A DNA stretch of 64,000 nt from an uncultured Prevotella sp. (GTDB lineage: Bacteria; Bacteroidota; Bacteroidia; Bacteroidales; Bacteroidaceae): assembly GCA_905234145.1 (NCBI GenBank), contig CAJOGK010000025.1, forward strand, positions 1-64,000. The letters run 5' to 3'. The position numbers were made by a program, and so were the translations under genes. The notes under the pieces were generated by a model, which ran no database searches, was not told where the DNA came from, and saw only the letters and a list, made by a program, of their open reading frames with translations. Below are positions 10,379 to 21,644 of this stretch, one piece after another (the stretch's first letter is position 1; the number at the start of each line of letters is the position of its first letter).

Positions 10379-11730
10379 TATTCCTTTGCGAGTCTTTCCT
10401 GAATCGCTTTGCTCTCTGCCTCGTAGCCAGGCTTGTTGAGCAGGGCAAACATATTCTTCTTGTAAGCCTCTACGCCAGGCTGGTTGAAAGGATTTACACC
10501 CAGCAGATTGCCGCTGATGCCACAAGCAATCTCGAAGAAATAGATAAGCTGACCAAGATACTGCTCGTTTAGGCGAGGCATGGTGATACGGATATTGGGC
10601 ACGCCACCATCAACGTGAGCCAGACGTGTACCAAGCTCTGCCATCTTGTTAACCTCATCCACACGCTTGCCAGCGAGGAAGTTCAGACCATCGAGATTCT
10701 CCTCATCCTCTGGGAAGAGCAACTTCTTCTCAGGCTCCTCAATGCTGATTACGGTCTCGAAGATGGTACGCTCACCATCCTGAATCCACTGACCCATAGA
10801 GTGCAGATCGGTTGTGAAATCGACGCTTGCAGGGAAGATACCCTTCTTGTCCTTACCCTCGCTCTCACCATAAAGCTGCTTCCACCACTCACTCATGAAG
10901 TGAAGCTTAGGCTGGTAGTTCACCATGATCTCAATCTTCTTACCGCTCTGGTACAGACCATTACGGAGGGCAGCATACTGTGCAGCAGGATTCTCAGCGA
11001 AAGGAACATCCTTACCACAAGCCTTCTCCATCTCCTGAGCACCAGCTACAAGGGCCTTTATATCGAAACCTGCACAAGCGATAGGCAGCAAACCTACAGG
11101 GGTGAGTACTGAGAAACGTCCACCTACGTTATCGGGAATGATAAATGAGGTGTAACCCTCCTTATCAGCACAAGTGCGTGCTGCACCACGCTTCGCATCG
11201 GTAACAGCTACAATCACCTTCTTAGCCTCTTCCTTGCCACGCTGAGCCTCGCACTGCTTCTTCAGCAGACGGAAGGTAAGGGCGGTTTCGGTAGTGGTAC
11301 CACTCTTAGAAATGTTGATGACACCAAACTTCTTGTCTTTCAGGTAGGTAGTCATCTCGAAGAGATAATCTTCACCGATGTTGTTACCTGCAAAGAGGAT
11401 GGTAGGATTCTTCTTATCCTGTACCAGCCATGCAAAACTGTTGCTGAGGGCCTCGATAACGGCACGGGCGCCCAGATAAGAGCCTCCGATACCAGCAACG
11501 ACGATAGCCTCGCAATTCTCGCGAAGCACATTGGCACATGCCTGCAACTCATCGAGGAAAGCAGGTGTGATACTTGATGGCAGATGGAGCCATCCTAGGA
11601 AATCGTTACCAGGGCAAGTTCCCTCTTCAAGAGCCTTCTGAGCTTCTTTTACTTTGGGCTCGAAAGCCTCTACTGCGCCAGCCTGTAAAAAACAAGCAGC
11701 CTTTGTGATGTCAAGTTTAATGTTACTCAT
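10378..11730 (-). CDS. pgi: Glucose-6-phosphate isomerase
   Basis: [42 protein letters not shown]. Confidence 0.95.
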   Translation of the reverse strand: MSNIKLDITKAACFLQAGAVEAFEPKVKEAQKALEEGTCPGNDFLGWLHLPSSITPAFLDELQACANVLRENCEAIVVAGIGGSYLGARAVIEALSNSFAWLVQDKKNPTILFAGNNIGEDYLFEMTTYLKDKKFGVINISKSGTTTETALTFRLLKKQCEAQRGKEEAKKVIVAVTDAKRGAARTCADKEGYTSFIIPDNVGGRFSVLTPVGLLPIACAGFDIKALVAGAQEMEKACGKDVPFAENPAAQYAALRNGLYQSGKKIEIMVNYQPKLHFMSEWWKQLYGESEGKDKKGIFPASVDFTTDLHSMGQWIQDGERTIFETVISIEEPEKKLLFPEDEENLDGLNFLAGKRVDEVNKMAELGTRLAHVDGGVPNIRITMPRLNEQYLGQLIYFFEIACGISGNLLGVNPFNQPGVEAYKKNMFALLNKPGYEAESKAIQERLAKE

Positions 11731-11767
11731 AAAAATTTGTTTTATAAATGTTTGTTAGTTTGTTAAT

Positions 11768-12763
11768 CTATCTAAAAGAATCTGTTAGTAGCTTTATCTC
11801 AATCTGTGGCGCAATGCGCTCATAGAGAATGTTGTATACAGCATCGAGTATGGGCATGTTTACGTGATAGTGACGATTAATCTCCTTCATACACTTGGTG
11901 CCAAAGTAGCCTTCTGCAATCATCTCCATCTCTATCTGGGCAGACTTTACGCTGTAACCTTTACCAATCATGGTTCCGAAGGTGCGGTTACGCGAGAAGT
12001 TACTATAACCAGTAACCAACAAGTCGCCTAAGTAAACACTATCGTATGCATTGCGCTCGATGGGGTAGACAGCTGTGAGGAAGCGGTTCATCTCTTGTAC
12101 GGCATTGGCCATCAGTACAGCCTGGAAGTTATCGCCATATTTCAGTCCGCTACAGATACCAGCAGCGATGGCGTACACATTCTTCAGTACTGATGAATAC
12201 TCGATACCCATCACGTCGCTCGCAGTCTTGGTCTTGATATATTCGCTGGAGAGCACATTACAGAAAGCCTGTGCCTTCTCGCGATCGCTACAGCCCACGG
12301 TGAGGTATGACAATCGCTCCAGTGCTACCTCCTCAGCATGTGAGGGGCCACCGATGCAAGCGATATTCTCGTAAGGCACATCGTAAACCTGATGGAAGTA
12401 TTCTGAGCATACGAGGTTCTCATCGGGTACGATGCCCTTGATAGCAGTCAAAATGAATTTGTCGCGTATGCGAGTCTTTAGTTTTTTAAGGTGACTTTTC
12501 AGATAGGGCGATGGTGTGACGAATACCAGCGTGTCGTATTGTTGGATGATACGATTGATGTCGTTATCGAAATAGATTTCGTTGACATCAAAATGTACAC
12601 TAGTAAGATAGGCAGGGTTATGGCCCAGACGACGGAAATCGTCGATTCTGTCGTCGCGACGCATGTACCAGCCAATGTGGTGGGTGTGACCTACCACAAT
12701 CTTGGCTATTGCTGTTGCCCAGCTTCCACCACCGATAATCGCTATCTTACCACAATCGTACAT
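11768..12763 (-). CDS. gpsA: NAD(P)H-dependent glycerol-3-phosphate dehydrogenase
   Basis: IAIIGGGSWATAIAKIV, GPSHAEEVA, KNVYAIAAGICSGLKYGDNFQAVL. Confidence 0.95.
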   Translation of the reverse strand: MYDCGKIAIIGGGSWATAIAKIVVGHTHHIGWYMRRDDRIDDFRRLGHNPAYLTSVHFDVNEIYFDNDINRIIQQYDTLVFVTPSPYLKSHLKKLKTRIRDKFILTAIKGIVPDENLVCSEYFHQVYDVPYENIACIGGPSHAEEVALERLSYLTVGCSDREKAQAFCNVLSSEYIKTKTASDVMGIEYSSVLKNVYAIAAGICSGLKYGDNFQAVLMANAVQEMNRFLTAVYPIERNAYDSVYLGDLLVTGYSNFSRNRTFGTMIGKGYSVKSAQIEMEMIAEGYFGTKCMKEINRHYHVNMPILDAVYNILYERIAPQIEIKLLTDSFR

Positions 12764-12783
12764 GGTTCATTGAACATTGACCA

Positions 12784-14571
12784 TTAGACTTGCGCCTTTT
12801 CGATCCAGGCAGCAACTTCGTCTACTGAAGGCTTCTGAAGTTCGAGTTTGTACTTCTTGAAAATCTCACCAATCTTCTGCTGGAGGCCTTGGGGTTTCTC
12901 GTCCTTGATGTTTGTAATCAGATTGAAACCAGCCTTGCGGAGTACAGGAACAATGTCCTCGGGTACACCAATCTCTGCCCACTCGGCTACTGACGACTGA
13001 GGAATCTTCTTCTCAGGCTTCATCTGTGGGAACAGCATCACCTCGCCAATAGCGAACTTACCAGTCATCAGCATGACCAGACGGTCGATACCGATTCCAA
13101 TACCGAATGTAGGAGGCATACCATACTGCAGTGCACGCAGGAAATCGTGATCGATAATCATAGCCTCGTCGTCGCCCTTATCAGCAAGCTTCATCTGTTC
13201 GATGAATCGCTCCTCCTGATCGATAGGATCGTTGAGCTCAGAGTATGCATTGGCCAGCTCCTTACCATTGACCATCAGCTCGAAACGCTCTGTGAGTCCG
13301 GGCTTAGAGCGGTGCATCTTGGTAAGTGGTGACATCTCAACAGGATAGTCGGTAATGAAGGTTGGCTGGATGAAGGTGCCCTCGCAGAACTCACCAAAGA
13401 GCTCGTCGATGAGTTTACCCTTACCCATGGTCTCATCTACGTCCATGCCCTTAGAGAGGCAGAACGCACGTATCTCGTCCTCGGTCTTGCCATCGCAATC
13501 GAAACCTGTCTTCTCCTTGATAGCATCGAGGATTGGTAGGCGACGGAATGGAGCCTTGAACGAGATGATGTTGCCATCGATCTCAACCTCGGGCTTGCCG
13601 TTAACGGCTGTACAGATCTCCTCGAGCATCTTCTCTGTGAAGGTCATACCCCACAGGAGATCCTTATAGCTGACATAGAGTTCCATGCAGGTGAACTCTG
13701 GGTTGTGGGTCTTGTCCATACCCTCGTTGCGGAAGTTCTTACCCATCTCGTAAACACCCTCGAAACCACCAACAATCAGGCGCTTTAGGTAGAGCTCGGT
13801 AGCGATACGCATGTACATATCCTGATTCAGGGCATTGAAGTGGGTGATGAATGGGCGGGCTGATGCACCACCTGCGATGGTCTGCAGGATAGGTGTGTCT
13901 ACCTCAGTATATCCAGCATTGTCGAGAATGCGGCGCATGGTGCGGATGATAGTTGCACGCTTCAGGAAGGTATCCTTAACACCAGCATTAACCACCAGGT
14001 CAACATAGCGCTGACGATAACGCAACTCAGGATCGTCGAAAGCATCGTACACCTTACCGTCGGCATCGGTCTTCACCACAGGCAGTGGCTTCAGACTCTT
14101 GCTCAGTAATGTCAGCTCCAGCACGTGGACGCTAATCTCACCAGTCTTCGTGCGGAATACGTAACCCTTCACGCCAATGAAGTCGCCCAGGTCGAGGAGT
14201 TTCTTAAATACTATATTATAAAGGTCCTTATTCTCGTCAGGACAGATAGCGTCGCGCTGCACATAAACCTGGATACGGCCCTTAGAGTCCTGCAGCTTGG
14301 CAAAGGCAGCCTTACCCATGATGCTCTTGCTCATGATTCGGCCTGCGATGCTTACCATGCGACTGTTTTCAGGTGTTGCCGTCTCGCGTACATCGTTACC
14401 TTCCTCGTCCTTGCCAATGACGGGCAGGTCCTCGAAATTCTCGATAATATCGGTGCTCCATGCGTTTACGGGATACTCTGCGGCTGGGTAGGGGTTAATG
14501 CCCATCTTGCGCAGTTCGTCGAGCGACTGTCGACGTAAGATTTCTTGTTCACTTAGTTCTAAAACGTTCAT
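12784..14571 (-). CDS. lysS: Lysyl-tRNA synthetase, class II
   Basis: Class II motifs; AKLQDSKGRIQVYVQRD, NFRNEGMDKTHNPEFTCMELY, GIGIGIDRLVMLMTG. Confidence 0.95.
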   Translation of the reverse strand: MNVLELSEQEILRRQSLDELRKMGINPYPAAEYPVNAWSTDIIENFEDLPVIGKDEEGNDVRETATPENSRMVSIAGRIMSKSIMGKAAFAKLQDSKGRIQVYVQRDAICPDENKDLYNIVFKKLLDLGDFIGVKGYVFRTKTGEISVHVLELTLLSKSLKPLPVVKTDADGKVYDAFDDPELRYRQRYVDLVVNAGVKDTFLKRATIIRTMRRILDNAGYTEVDTPILQTIAGGASARPFITHFNALNQDMYMRIATELYLKRLIVGGFEGVYEMGKNFRNEGMDKTHNPEFTCMELYVSYKDLLWGMTFTEKMLEEICTAVNGKPEVEIDGNIISFKAPFRRLPILDAIKEKTGFDCDGKTEDEIRAFCLSKGMDVDETMGKGKLIDELFGEFCEGTFIQPTFITDYPVEMSPLTKMHRSKPGLTERFELMVNGKELANAYSELNDPIDQEERFIEQMKLADKGDDEAMIIDHDFLRALQYGMPPTFGIGIGIDRLVMLMTGKFAIGEVMLFPQMKPEKKIPQSSVAEWAEIGVPEDIVPVLRKAGFNLITNIKDEKPQGLQQKIGEIFKKYKLELQKPSVDEVAAWIEKAQV

Positions 14572-14714
14572 CTTTTTCTAATCAATATTGACTTTTATGG
14601 CTGCAAAGTTACGAAATTCTTGCGAAAAATGCAAAGATAGGGTAAATAATTGCAAAAAAAAACATAAAGATTTGTTTGAAAATTTGCGACAACAAACGAA
14701 CTATTGACACATAT

Positions 14715-15689
14715 ATGGAACAACCTATTATAAAGAAAAGAGTCGTTGGTGTAGACATCAGTCTTGAGTATACCACCTATGCTATCGTAGACGTTAGAGG
14801 TGATATTGTGGCTCAGGAGCGTTTCTCTACCCAAGATTATCCTGATATTAATCAATTCATCGCTGTTTTGTGCGATCGTATTATTGATCTCGTGGAGCAG
14901 AATGGTGGTTATGAGAGCATCCGTTCTGTAGGTGTCAGTGCGCCCAGCAGCAATTTTGCTACAGGTTGCATGGAGAATTCTCCCAACATGCCTTGGAAGG
15001 GTATCATCCCCATAGCAGCGATGATGCGCGACCGCTTAGGTCTGGCTGTAGCCTTGGCGAATAATGCCACAGTGATTGCGCTTGGCGAGCACGCCTTTGG
15101 TTGTGCCCACGGCATGCGCGACTTTGTGGTAATTACCCTTGGATCGGGTATGGGTAGTTGTTTGTTCTCAAACGGTATGGTGCATAAGGGTTTGGACGGC
15201 TATGCTGGCGAGATAGGTCACACGTGTGTGGTGATTAATGGTCGTGAGTGTGGTTGTGGTAATAAAGGTTGTCTTGAATCTTATACAGCAGCAAAGGGTA
15301 TCGTGCTCACCGCTAAAGAAGTTCTGGCAGAAACAGATAAGCCATCGTTGATGCGCGATGCGGAAAAGCTCACCCCGAAAACCATTGCAGAGTTCTGCAA
15401 ACAAGGTGATGAACTCGCTATCGAAGTTTATCGTCGTACGGGTGAGATGCTGGGCATTGGCTTGGCGAATTATGCCTCGATTATCAATCCTGAGGCTTTT
15501 ATCCTTACGGGTGGTATCTCCAAGGCAGGGCAGTGGTTGCTTGAACCTGCAAAGGAAGCTTTCGAGCGCCATGTGTTCCATAATACCAGGGGAAAAGTAA
15601 AACTTCTGGTTTCCGACCTTGAGAGTCGCGACATTCTGGGTGCCAGCGTATTGGCATGGGAAGTAAGAGAATATTCATTATTTAAATAA
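14715..15689 (+). CDS. ROK family protein / glucokinase-like (copy 1)
   Basis: VVGVDISLEYTTYAIVD, GSGMGSCLF, CGCGNKGCLESYTAAKGI. Confidence 0.9.
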   Translation: MEQPIIKKRVVGVDISLEYTTYAIVDVRGDIVAQERFSTQDYPDINQFIAVLCDRIIDLVEQNGGYESIRSVGVSAPSSNFATGCMENSPNMPWKGIIPIAAMMRDRLGLAVALANNATVIALGEHAFGCAHGMRDFVVITLGSGMGSCLFSNGMVHKGLDGYAGEIGHTCVVINGRECGCGNKGCLESYTAAKGIVLTAKEVLAETDKPSLMRDAEKLTPKTIAEFCKQGDELAIEVYRRTGEMLGIGLANYASIINPEAFILTGGISKAGQWLLEPAKEAFERHVFHNTRGKVKLLVSDLESRDILGASVLAWEVREYSLFK

Positions 15690-15702
15690 CTAACTAGCAA
15701 AT

Positions 15703-16683
15703 ATGGAACAATATCCAATTAAAACAAAGGTTGTCGGAGTTGATATAAGTAACGAGCGAACAACGTATGCAATTGTAGATATACGTGGTAATATTCTGGC
15801 AGAGGATTCGTTGATAACATCCGATTATCCCGATGTGAATGCTTTCGTAACAGCATTGAGTGAACATATTGTGATGCTTGTTGAGGCTAATGGTGGCTAC
15901 GAAACCATTCGTTCTATTGGTGTAAGCTCGCCAAGTGCCAATTCTGTATCAGGTTGTGTGGAAAATGCAGCCAATCTCCCTTGGAAAGGTATTGTGCCAC
16001 TGGCAGCGATGCTTCGCGATCGCCTCGGCTTGGCTGTAGCCCTTTCCAACGATGCACATGTAACGGCCTTGGGTGAGTACACTTTTGGTAGTGCGCATGG
16101 TATGAATAATTTCATTATCATCAGTCTGGGTGTTGGTATAGGCAGTTGTTTCTTTTCTAGAGGCAGTGAGCACCAAGGCCATCTGGGCTTTGCTGGAGAG
16201 TTTGGTCACACTTGTGTCGTCATTGGTGGTCGCCAGTGTGGTTGTGGCCATCAAGGTTGTCTTGAGTCTTATGTAGGTGCAAATGGTATTGTTCGCACAG
16301 CTCAGGAACTTCTGGCAGAATCCGATGCGCCCTCATTGTTGCGGGGTTTAGACCGTATTTCGCCTCGTATCATCTCAGAGTGTTGCGACAAGGGCGATAA
16401 GATTGCCATTGAGGTATATCAGCGTACTGGTCACATGCTGGGATTGGGCTTGGCCAACTATGCTTCTGTTGTTGACCCCGAGGCCATTATCTTTACGGGT
16501 GGTATCTCGCATGCTGGTAATTGGTTGCTCGATCCTGTCTATGAATCATTTGAGGAGCATGTGTTTGGCAATCTGAAGGGTAAGGTGAAACTTCTCACCT
16601 CAAAACTCGATGACCGTGAGCGCGATGTGCTTGGTGCCAGTGCTTTGGCTTGGAGTGTACCCGAATACTCATTATTCAAGTAA
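15703..16683 (+). CDS. ROK family protein / glucokinase-like (copy 2)
   Basis: Strong similarity to copy 1; CGCGHQGCLESYVGANGI. Confidence 0.9.
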   Translation: MEQYPIKTKVVGVDISNERTTYAIVDIRGNILAEDSLITSDYPDVNAFVTALSEHIVMLVEANGGYETIRSIGVSSPSANSVSGCVENAANLPWKGIVPLAAMLRDRLGLAVALSNDAHVTALGEYTFGSAHGMNNFIIISLGVGIGSCFFSRGSEHQGHLGFAGEFGHTCVVIGGRQCGCGHQGCLESYVGANGIVRTAQELLAESDAPSLLRGLDRISPRIISECCDKGDKIAIEVYQRTGHMLGLGLANYASVVDPEAIIFTGGISHAGNWLLDPVYESFEEHVFGNLKGKVKLLTSKLDDRERDVLGASALAWSVPEYSLFK

Positions 16684-16686
16684 ACA

Positions 16687-17100
16687 ATGGATGTACGTAA
16701 AATAAAAGAGATTATCAACAGCAAACCTAACTTGAGTACCGCCCTCGGTATGGAGTTCATCTCCACGCCAGAGAACGATACTTGTATGGCCCGCATGAGG
16801 GTTGACGAGCGTAATCGTCAGCCTTTTGGCTTTCTCAGTGGGGGAGCTTCGTTGGCCTTGGCTGAGAATGTAGCGGGGGTGGGCTCTTCTGCCCTTTGTC
16901 CTGGCTGTGCTTGTGTAGGTATCGAGGTCAGCGGTAGTCATGTAAAAGCTGTTGGCGAGGGCGACACCGTTACAGCCTATGCGCAATTGCTGCATAAAGG
17001 TACTACGCTCCATGTTTGGAATGTCGATATCAAGGATTCCTCTGGTGAGCTTATCTCTAACGTACGTGTTACCAATTATGTGATAAAGCAAAAGAAATAA
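16687..17100 (+). CDS. PaaI/MenI-type hotdog thioesterase, likely DHNA-CoA thioesterase
   Basis: GFLSGGASLALAENVAGVGS; position at the head of the men genes. Confidence 0.8.
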   Translation: MDVRKIKEIINSKPNLSTALGMEFISTPENDTCMARMRVDERNRQPFGFLSGGASLALAENVAGVGSSALCPGCACVGIEVSGSHVKAVGEGDTVTAYAQLLHKGTTLHVWNVDIKDSSGELISNVRVTNYVIKQKK

Positions 17101-18167
17101 TGTCTGCATCATCCTTTGCCATCTATCGTTTGCCCCACACCGATGTGGCGACGTTTATCCAGCAGACGGAGGGTGCGCCTGCTGAACTCCACTCCTGCAC
17201 GGAACTTAACGGCAGGAGCGGTTTCGTTGTAGCCCCTTTCGAAGTGACTGATGAACAGCCTCTTCTGCTGATTCGTCCTGATGTGGTGCGCCAGATACCT
17301 GTAAGCGATGTAGCGTCGCTGCTATCCTTTGAGGCGCCAACTTTCAGTCCCCATGCCTCTAAAGCAACGAAATCCACTTATGCCATCGATTTCGCCAACT
17401 ATCATTCTCAACTCCAGTTGGGTACGTTTCGTAAGATTGTGCTGGCGCGCTGTGTCGATGAGTCGTCAGATGCGGCCATCAATCCTTTGACGCTTTTCCG
17501 TAGGGCATGCGATCTCTATCCCCGCATGTTTATCTCGCTCGTTTCAACTCCTCGAAGTGGCATTTGGCTTACTGCTACACCCGAGATATTACTTCAGGGC
17601 ATTAACCACCAGTGGCGGACCATCGCCCTTGCCGGTACCATGAAACTCGAAGGCGAAGGTCTTCTGGGCGAGGGTGAGAGTACGAGTTGGAGTATCAAGA
17701 ATATTAAGGAACAGCGCTACGTGAGTACCTATATTACGGAGTGTTTGGAACAATACACAAGTGATTTCCGTGAAGAAGGACCCACCACAGTCCGTGCAGC
17801 TGATTTGGTGCATCTGCGTAGCGATTTTACGTTTACTTTGCCCGATCATCAGCATATTGGCGATTTGTTGCAGACGCTTCATCCCACACCTGCTGTTTGT
17901 GGACTCCCCAAGCGCGACGCCTTCAAGTTTATTACTCACAATGAGCACACGCCCCGTCGCTATTATAGTGGTTTTATGGGTATGCTCAATCCCGATGGCG
18001 ATACCCATCTTTATGTTTCGCTGCGTTGTATGAATATCGAGGGCAACTATTATCACCTCTATGCTGGTGGTGGTTTGCTGAAGGATAGTGTGATGGAACA
18101 AGAGTGGCAAGAAACCGAGGCCAAACTTCAAACCATGCGAAGATGTTTAGCAATAAAGAAAATGTAA
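17100..18167 (+). CDS. menF: Isochorismate synthase
   Basis: Chorismate-binding motifs KIVLARC, LAGTMKLEGE, LHPTPAVCGLPK, YYSGFMG; TAATG junction with upstream gene. Confidence 0.9.
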   Translation: MSASSFAIYRLPHTDVATFIQQTEGAPAELHSCTELNGRSGFVVAPFEVTDEQPLLLIRPDVVRQIPVSDVASLLSFEAPTFSPHASKATKSTYAIDFANYHSQLQLGTFRKIVLARCVDESSDAAINPLTLFRRACDLYPRMFISLVSTPRSGIWLTATPEILLQGINHQWRTIALAGTMKLEGEGLLGEGESTSWSIKNIKEQRYVSTYITECLEQYTSDFREEGPTTVRAADLVHLRSDFTFTLPDHQHIGDLLQTLHPTPAVCGLPKRDAFKFITHNEHTPRRYYSGFMGMLNPDGDTHLYVSLRCMNIEGNYYHLYAGGGLLKDSVMEQEWQETEAKLQTMRRCLAIKKM

Positions 18168-19678
18168 ATATACTCACGGCTCTGCTGGTGGCCCATGGCA
18201 TTCGTCATGCTGTGGTGTGCCCTGGTAGTCGTAATTCCCCTATCGTGCATAATCTCCATGCCTGTGCCGATATCCAGTGTTATCCCGTTACCGATGAGCG
18301 CAGTGCAGCCTTTTATGCCTTGGGCATGTGTCAGGCTTTAAAGCAACCCGTCGTGGTGTGTGTTACTAGTGGTACTGCTTTGTTGAATGTTGCGCCTGCT
18401 GTTGCCGAGGCTTATTATCAGCATCTTACCCTGATTGTGATTTCTGCCGATCGTCCTCCTCAGTGGATTGATCAGCTCGATGGTCAGACGTTGCCTCAGC
18501 CCGATGCTTTGGGTCGCTTCGTGCTTAAGGCTGTATCGCTTCCAGAACCTCACGATGCTGATACACGTTGGTATTGCAATCGTTTAGTAAACGAAGTTCT
18601 GATGACCCGTCGTGGTCCTGTGCATATTAATGTGCCTATTACGGAGCCTCTTTTCGATTATAGTGTAGATCAGTTGCCCAATGAGCGCAAGATAGAATTC
18701 AAGCCTGCTGATATGTCACCAGCTACCCTGAGTCATATCTCTCGTATGTTCTTGCAGGCCAAGCGCCCCATGCTGGTTAGTGGTCAACCCATGAATCCGT
18801 TGATGGATGAAGCCGTCATACTCGTGGGCGATGACGAAGCCTATATCCCTGATTTCGTACTTTACATCGGAGGCTCTATTGTGAGCAAGCGCCTGAAGCG
18901 ATTCTTACGGAAGGCTAAGGAAACCTGGGTAGTTAATGAAACGGGCGAGGTGGCTGATACCTTTATGAATCTTACCCATGTTTTTCAGGGCGATACTGAA
19001 GCTGTGGCCGATCATATCCGTTTTATGCTGGTAATGGAGCCCCATCCCTTTGTGCAGCAGTGGGATGCTTTGCTCAGTCGTATTCGTCAGAAAGCGGAGG
19101 CGTATGAGCCTGCATATTCGCAGATGGCTGCTGTGAAATATTTCGAGAGCCGAGTGGGCGATGCCATCGTGCATTATGCCAACAGCACGGCCATTCGTCT
19201 GGCTAATAGTTTTGCCCATCATCCCGTATGGTGCAATCGTGGTGTGAATGGCATCGAGGGTTCACTTTCTACAGCAGCAGGCTTCTCTGTTGTGGCTGAT
19301 CGAAATGTATATTGCGTCATAGGCGACCTTAGTTTCTTCTACGATCAGAATGCGTTGTGGAATCAGAATCTCGATGGTCGTTTGCGTATCCTGCTTATCA
19401 ATAATGGTTGTGGCGGTATCTTCCACATGTTGCCCGGTTTGGAACAGAGCCCTGCGCGTGAGGCTTATGTTGCAGCCCAGCATCACGCCTCAGCTGAGGG
19501 TATTTGCCAGCAAAACGATGTCGTATATCTTTCTGCCAGCGATATGCCGCAACTCAAGGCAGGCATCGACACCTTATTTAATATAGATAGCAATCGCCCT
19601 GTTCTCCTTGAGGTGATGACCGATCCCTCTGTTGATGAGCAGGTATTAAAGGAATATTATAAATCACTAACGTTATGA
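18143..19678 (+). CDS. menD: SEPHCHC synthase
   Basis: [12 protein letters not shown], ThDP-binding [14 protein letters not shown]. Confidence 0.95.
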   Translation: MFSNKENVNILTALLVAHGIRHAVVCPGSRNSPIVHNLHACADIQCYPVTDERSAAFYALGMCQALKQPVVVCVTSGTALLNVAPAVAEAYYQHLTLIVISADRPPQWIDQLDGQTLPQPDALGRFVLKAVSLPEPHDADTRWYCNRLVNEVLMTRRGPVHINVPITEPLFDYSVDQLPNERKIEFKPADMSPATLSHISRMFLQAKRPMLVSGQPMNPLMDEAVILVGDDEAYIPDFVLYIGGSIVSKRLKRFLRKAKETWVVNETGEVADTFMNLTHVFQGDTEAVADHIRFMLVMEPHPFVQQWDALLSRIRQKAEAYEPAYSQMAAVKYFESRVGDAIVHYANSTAIRLANSFAHHPVWCNRGVNGIEGSLSTAAGFSVVADRNVYCVIGDLSFFYDQNALWNQNLDGRLRILLINNGCGGIFHMLPGLEQSPAREAYVAAQHHASAEGICQQNDVVYLSASDMPQLKAGIDTLFNIDSNRPVLLEVMTDPSVDEQVLKEYYKSLTL

Positions 19679-20526
19679 GAGAGTGGAAACAGATTCGCAA
19701 GTTCGAAGAGATTCTCTTCGAGGAATATAATGGCATTGCCAAGATCACCATCAACCGTCCGCATTATCGCAATGCCTTTACCCCCAAGACCACATGGGAG
19801 TTGAGCCAAGCCTTTAGCATGTGTCGCGAGATGCAGGATATCAGTGTGGTTTTGCTCACTGGTGCCATGAGTGAGGTGCCAGAGGGTCAAACACTGGCCG
19901 ATGTGAAGCATGCTTTCTGTTCTGGTGGCGATATGCATGTAAAGGGTCGTGGTGGTTATGTCGACGAAGAGGGTGTGCCTCGTCTCAGTGTGCTCGATGT
20001 GCAGATGCAAATTCGTCGTTTGCCAAAGCCTGTGATTGCGATGGTAAATGGTTATGCCATCGGTGGTGGTCATGTGCTCCACTTGGTGTGTGACCTTACG
20101 ATAGCTTCCGAGAATGCTATCTTTGGTCAGACGGGTCCTAAGGTAGGTAGTTTCGATGCTGGTTTCGGCTCTTCTTATCTGGCACGCATCGTGGGGCAGA
20201 AGAAGGCGCGCGAGATATGGTTCCTCTGTCGACAATATACCGCCCGTGAGGCAGAAGAAATGGGTATGGTCAATAAGGTGGTGCCCATCGAGCATTTGGA
20301 GGATGAGTGTGTAGAGTGGGCTAACATCATGATGGAGCGCTCGCCCTTGGCTTTGCGTATGATCAAGGCTGGTCTGAATGCAGAGCTCGATGGTCAGGCT
20401 GGTATCCAAGAGCTTGCAGGCGATTGCACCATGCTCTACTATTTCCTCGACGAGGCGCAAGAGGGTGGTAAAGCCTTCCTTGAAAAACGCAAACCCGATT
20501 TTAAAAAGTATCCCAAATTGCCATGA
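19675..20526 (+). CDS. menB: 1,4-dihydroxy-2-naphthoyl-CoA synthase
   Basis: Crotonase fold; [50 protein letters not shown]. Confidence 0.95.
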   Translation: MREWKQIRKFEEILFEEYNGIAKITINRPHYRNAFTPKTTWELSQAFSMCREMQDISVVLLTGAMSEVPEGQTLADVKHAFCSGGDMHVKGRGGYVDEEGVPRLSVLDVQMQIRRLPKPVIAMVNGYAIGGGHVLHLVCDLTIASENAIFGQTGPKVGSFDAGFGSSYLARIVGQKKAREIWFLCRQYTAREAEEMGMVNKVVPIEHLEDECVEWANIMMERSPLALRMIKAGLNAELDGQAGIQELAGDCTMLYYFLDEAQEGGKAFLEKRKPDFKKYPKLP

Positions 20527-21557
20527 CTTACGAGATAGAAAAGCGAATGCTGCATTTTAAGCAGCCAGCGGGGACGTCGAGAGGTGTGTATACCACGAGG
20601 ACGATTTGGCTGGTTTGTCTGTCTGATGGTGATCGCGAGGGCATGGGCGAGTGTGCCCCATTGCCCGATTTGAGTTGCGACGCTATGGATGACGAGACGT
20701 ATGCCTCTATATTAAATAAGGTGTGCCAAGATTTCTGTCAGACGGGCGAGCTCGATGTCGATGCCTTGCGTAACTATCCATCGATGCTCTTCGGCTTAGA
20801 AACAGCTTTACTTGATGTAAGATGTAAGAAGGAAGACGGAAGAAGTATTCTTTTCGATACAGCCTTTAGTCGGGGTGAAGAAGGTATTCCTATCAACGGA
20901 CTCGTGTGGATGGGCAATCACGAAGAAATGCTCCAACGTATGGAACAAAAGTTGGAACAGGGCTTCCGTTGTGTAAAACTAAAGATAGGTGCTATCGATT
21001 TCGATCAGGAACTCGATTTGATTAAGCGTATTCGTTCTCGCTTCTCTTTCCATGAGGTAGAGTTACGCCTCGATGCCAATGGTGCTTTTCCCTTTAGCGA
21101 TGCCCTCTATAAACTGGAGTTGCTCTCGCAATATGCCATCCACAGCATTGAACAACCCATCCGTCAGGGACAGTGGGCTTTTATGGCAGAACTTTGTCGA
21201 GAGTCACCCCTCCCTATCGCGCTCGATGAAGAGCTTATTGGTGTGAACGATCCAGAGATGAAGCGCCACATGCTCAGTATCATCAAGCCTCGTTATATTA
21301 TTCTGAAGCCCTCGTTGCATGGAGGTATGGCAGGTTGTCGCGAGTGGATAGCTATCGCCAAGGAATTGGGTATTGGCTCTTGGATTACCTCTGCTCTTGA
21401 GAGTAATATCGGTCTCAATGCGATTGCTCAGTTCGCCTCTTCTGTTTATGGCGATGGTATCCGCATGCCGCAGGGCCTCGGCACTGGCCAGCTCTTTACC
21501 GATAACATCCCCATGCCCCTTGTCGTCATAAAAGACAGAATAAAGATTAAGACATAG
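20523..21557 (+). CDS. menC: o-succinylbenzoate synthase
   Basis: Enolase superfamily; [37 protein letters not shown]. Confidence 0.9.
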   Translation: MTYEIEKRMLHFKQPAGTSRGVYTTRTIWLVCLSDGDREGMGECAPLPDLSCDAMDDETYASILNKVCQDFCQTGELDVDALRNYPSMLFGLETALLDVRCKKEDGRSILFDTAFSRGEEGIPINGLVWMGNHEEMLQRMEQKLEQGFRCVKLKIGAIDFDQELDLIKRIRSRFSFHEVELRLDANGAFPFSDALYKLELLSQYAIHSIEQPIRQGQWAFMAELCRESPLPIALDEELIGVNDPEMKRHMLSIIKPRYIILKPSLHGGMAGCREWIAIAKELGIGSWITSALESNIGLNAIAQFASSVYGDGIRMPQGLGTGQLFTDNIPMPLVVIKDRIKIKT

Positions 21558-21644
21558 TAACAGATTAACAAAATATAATCTTATGTCTAAATTGTCTGTT
21601 AATAAAAATATGTTATTATGTTACTCTGTCTTTAACAAGTTATT

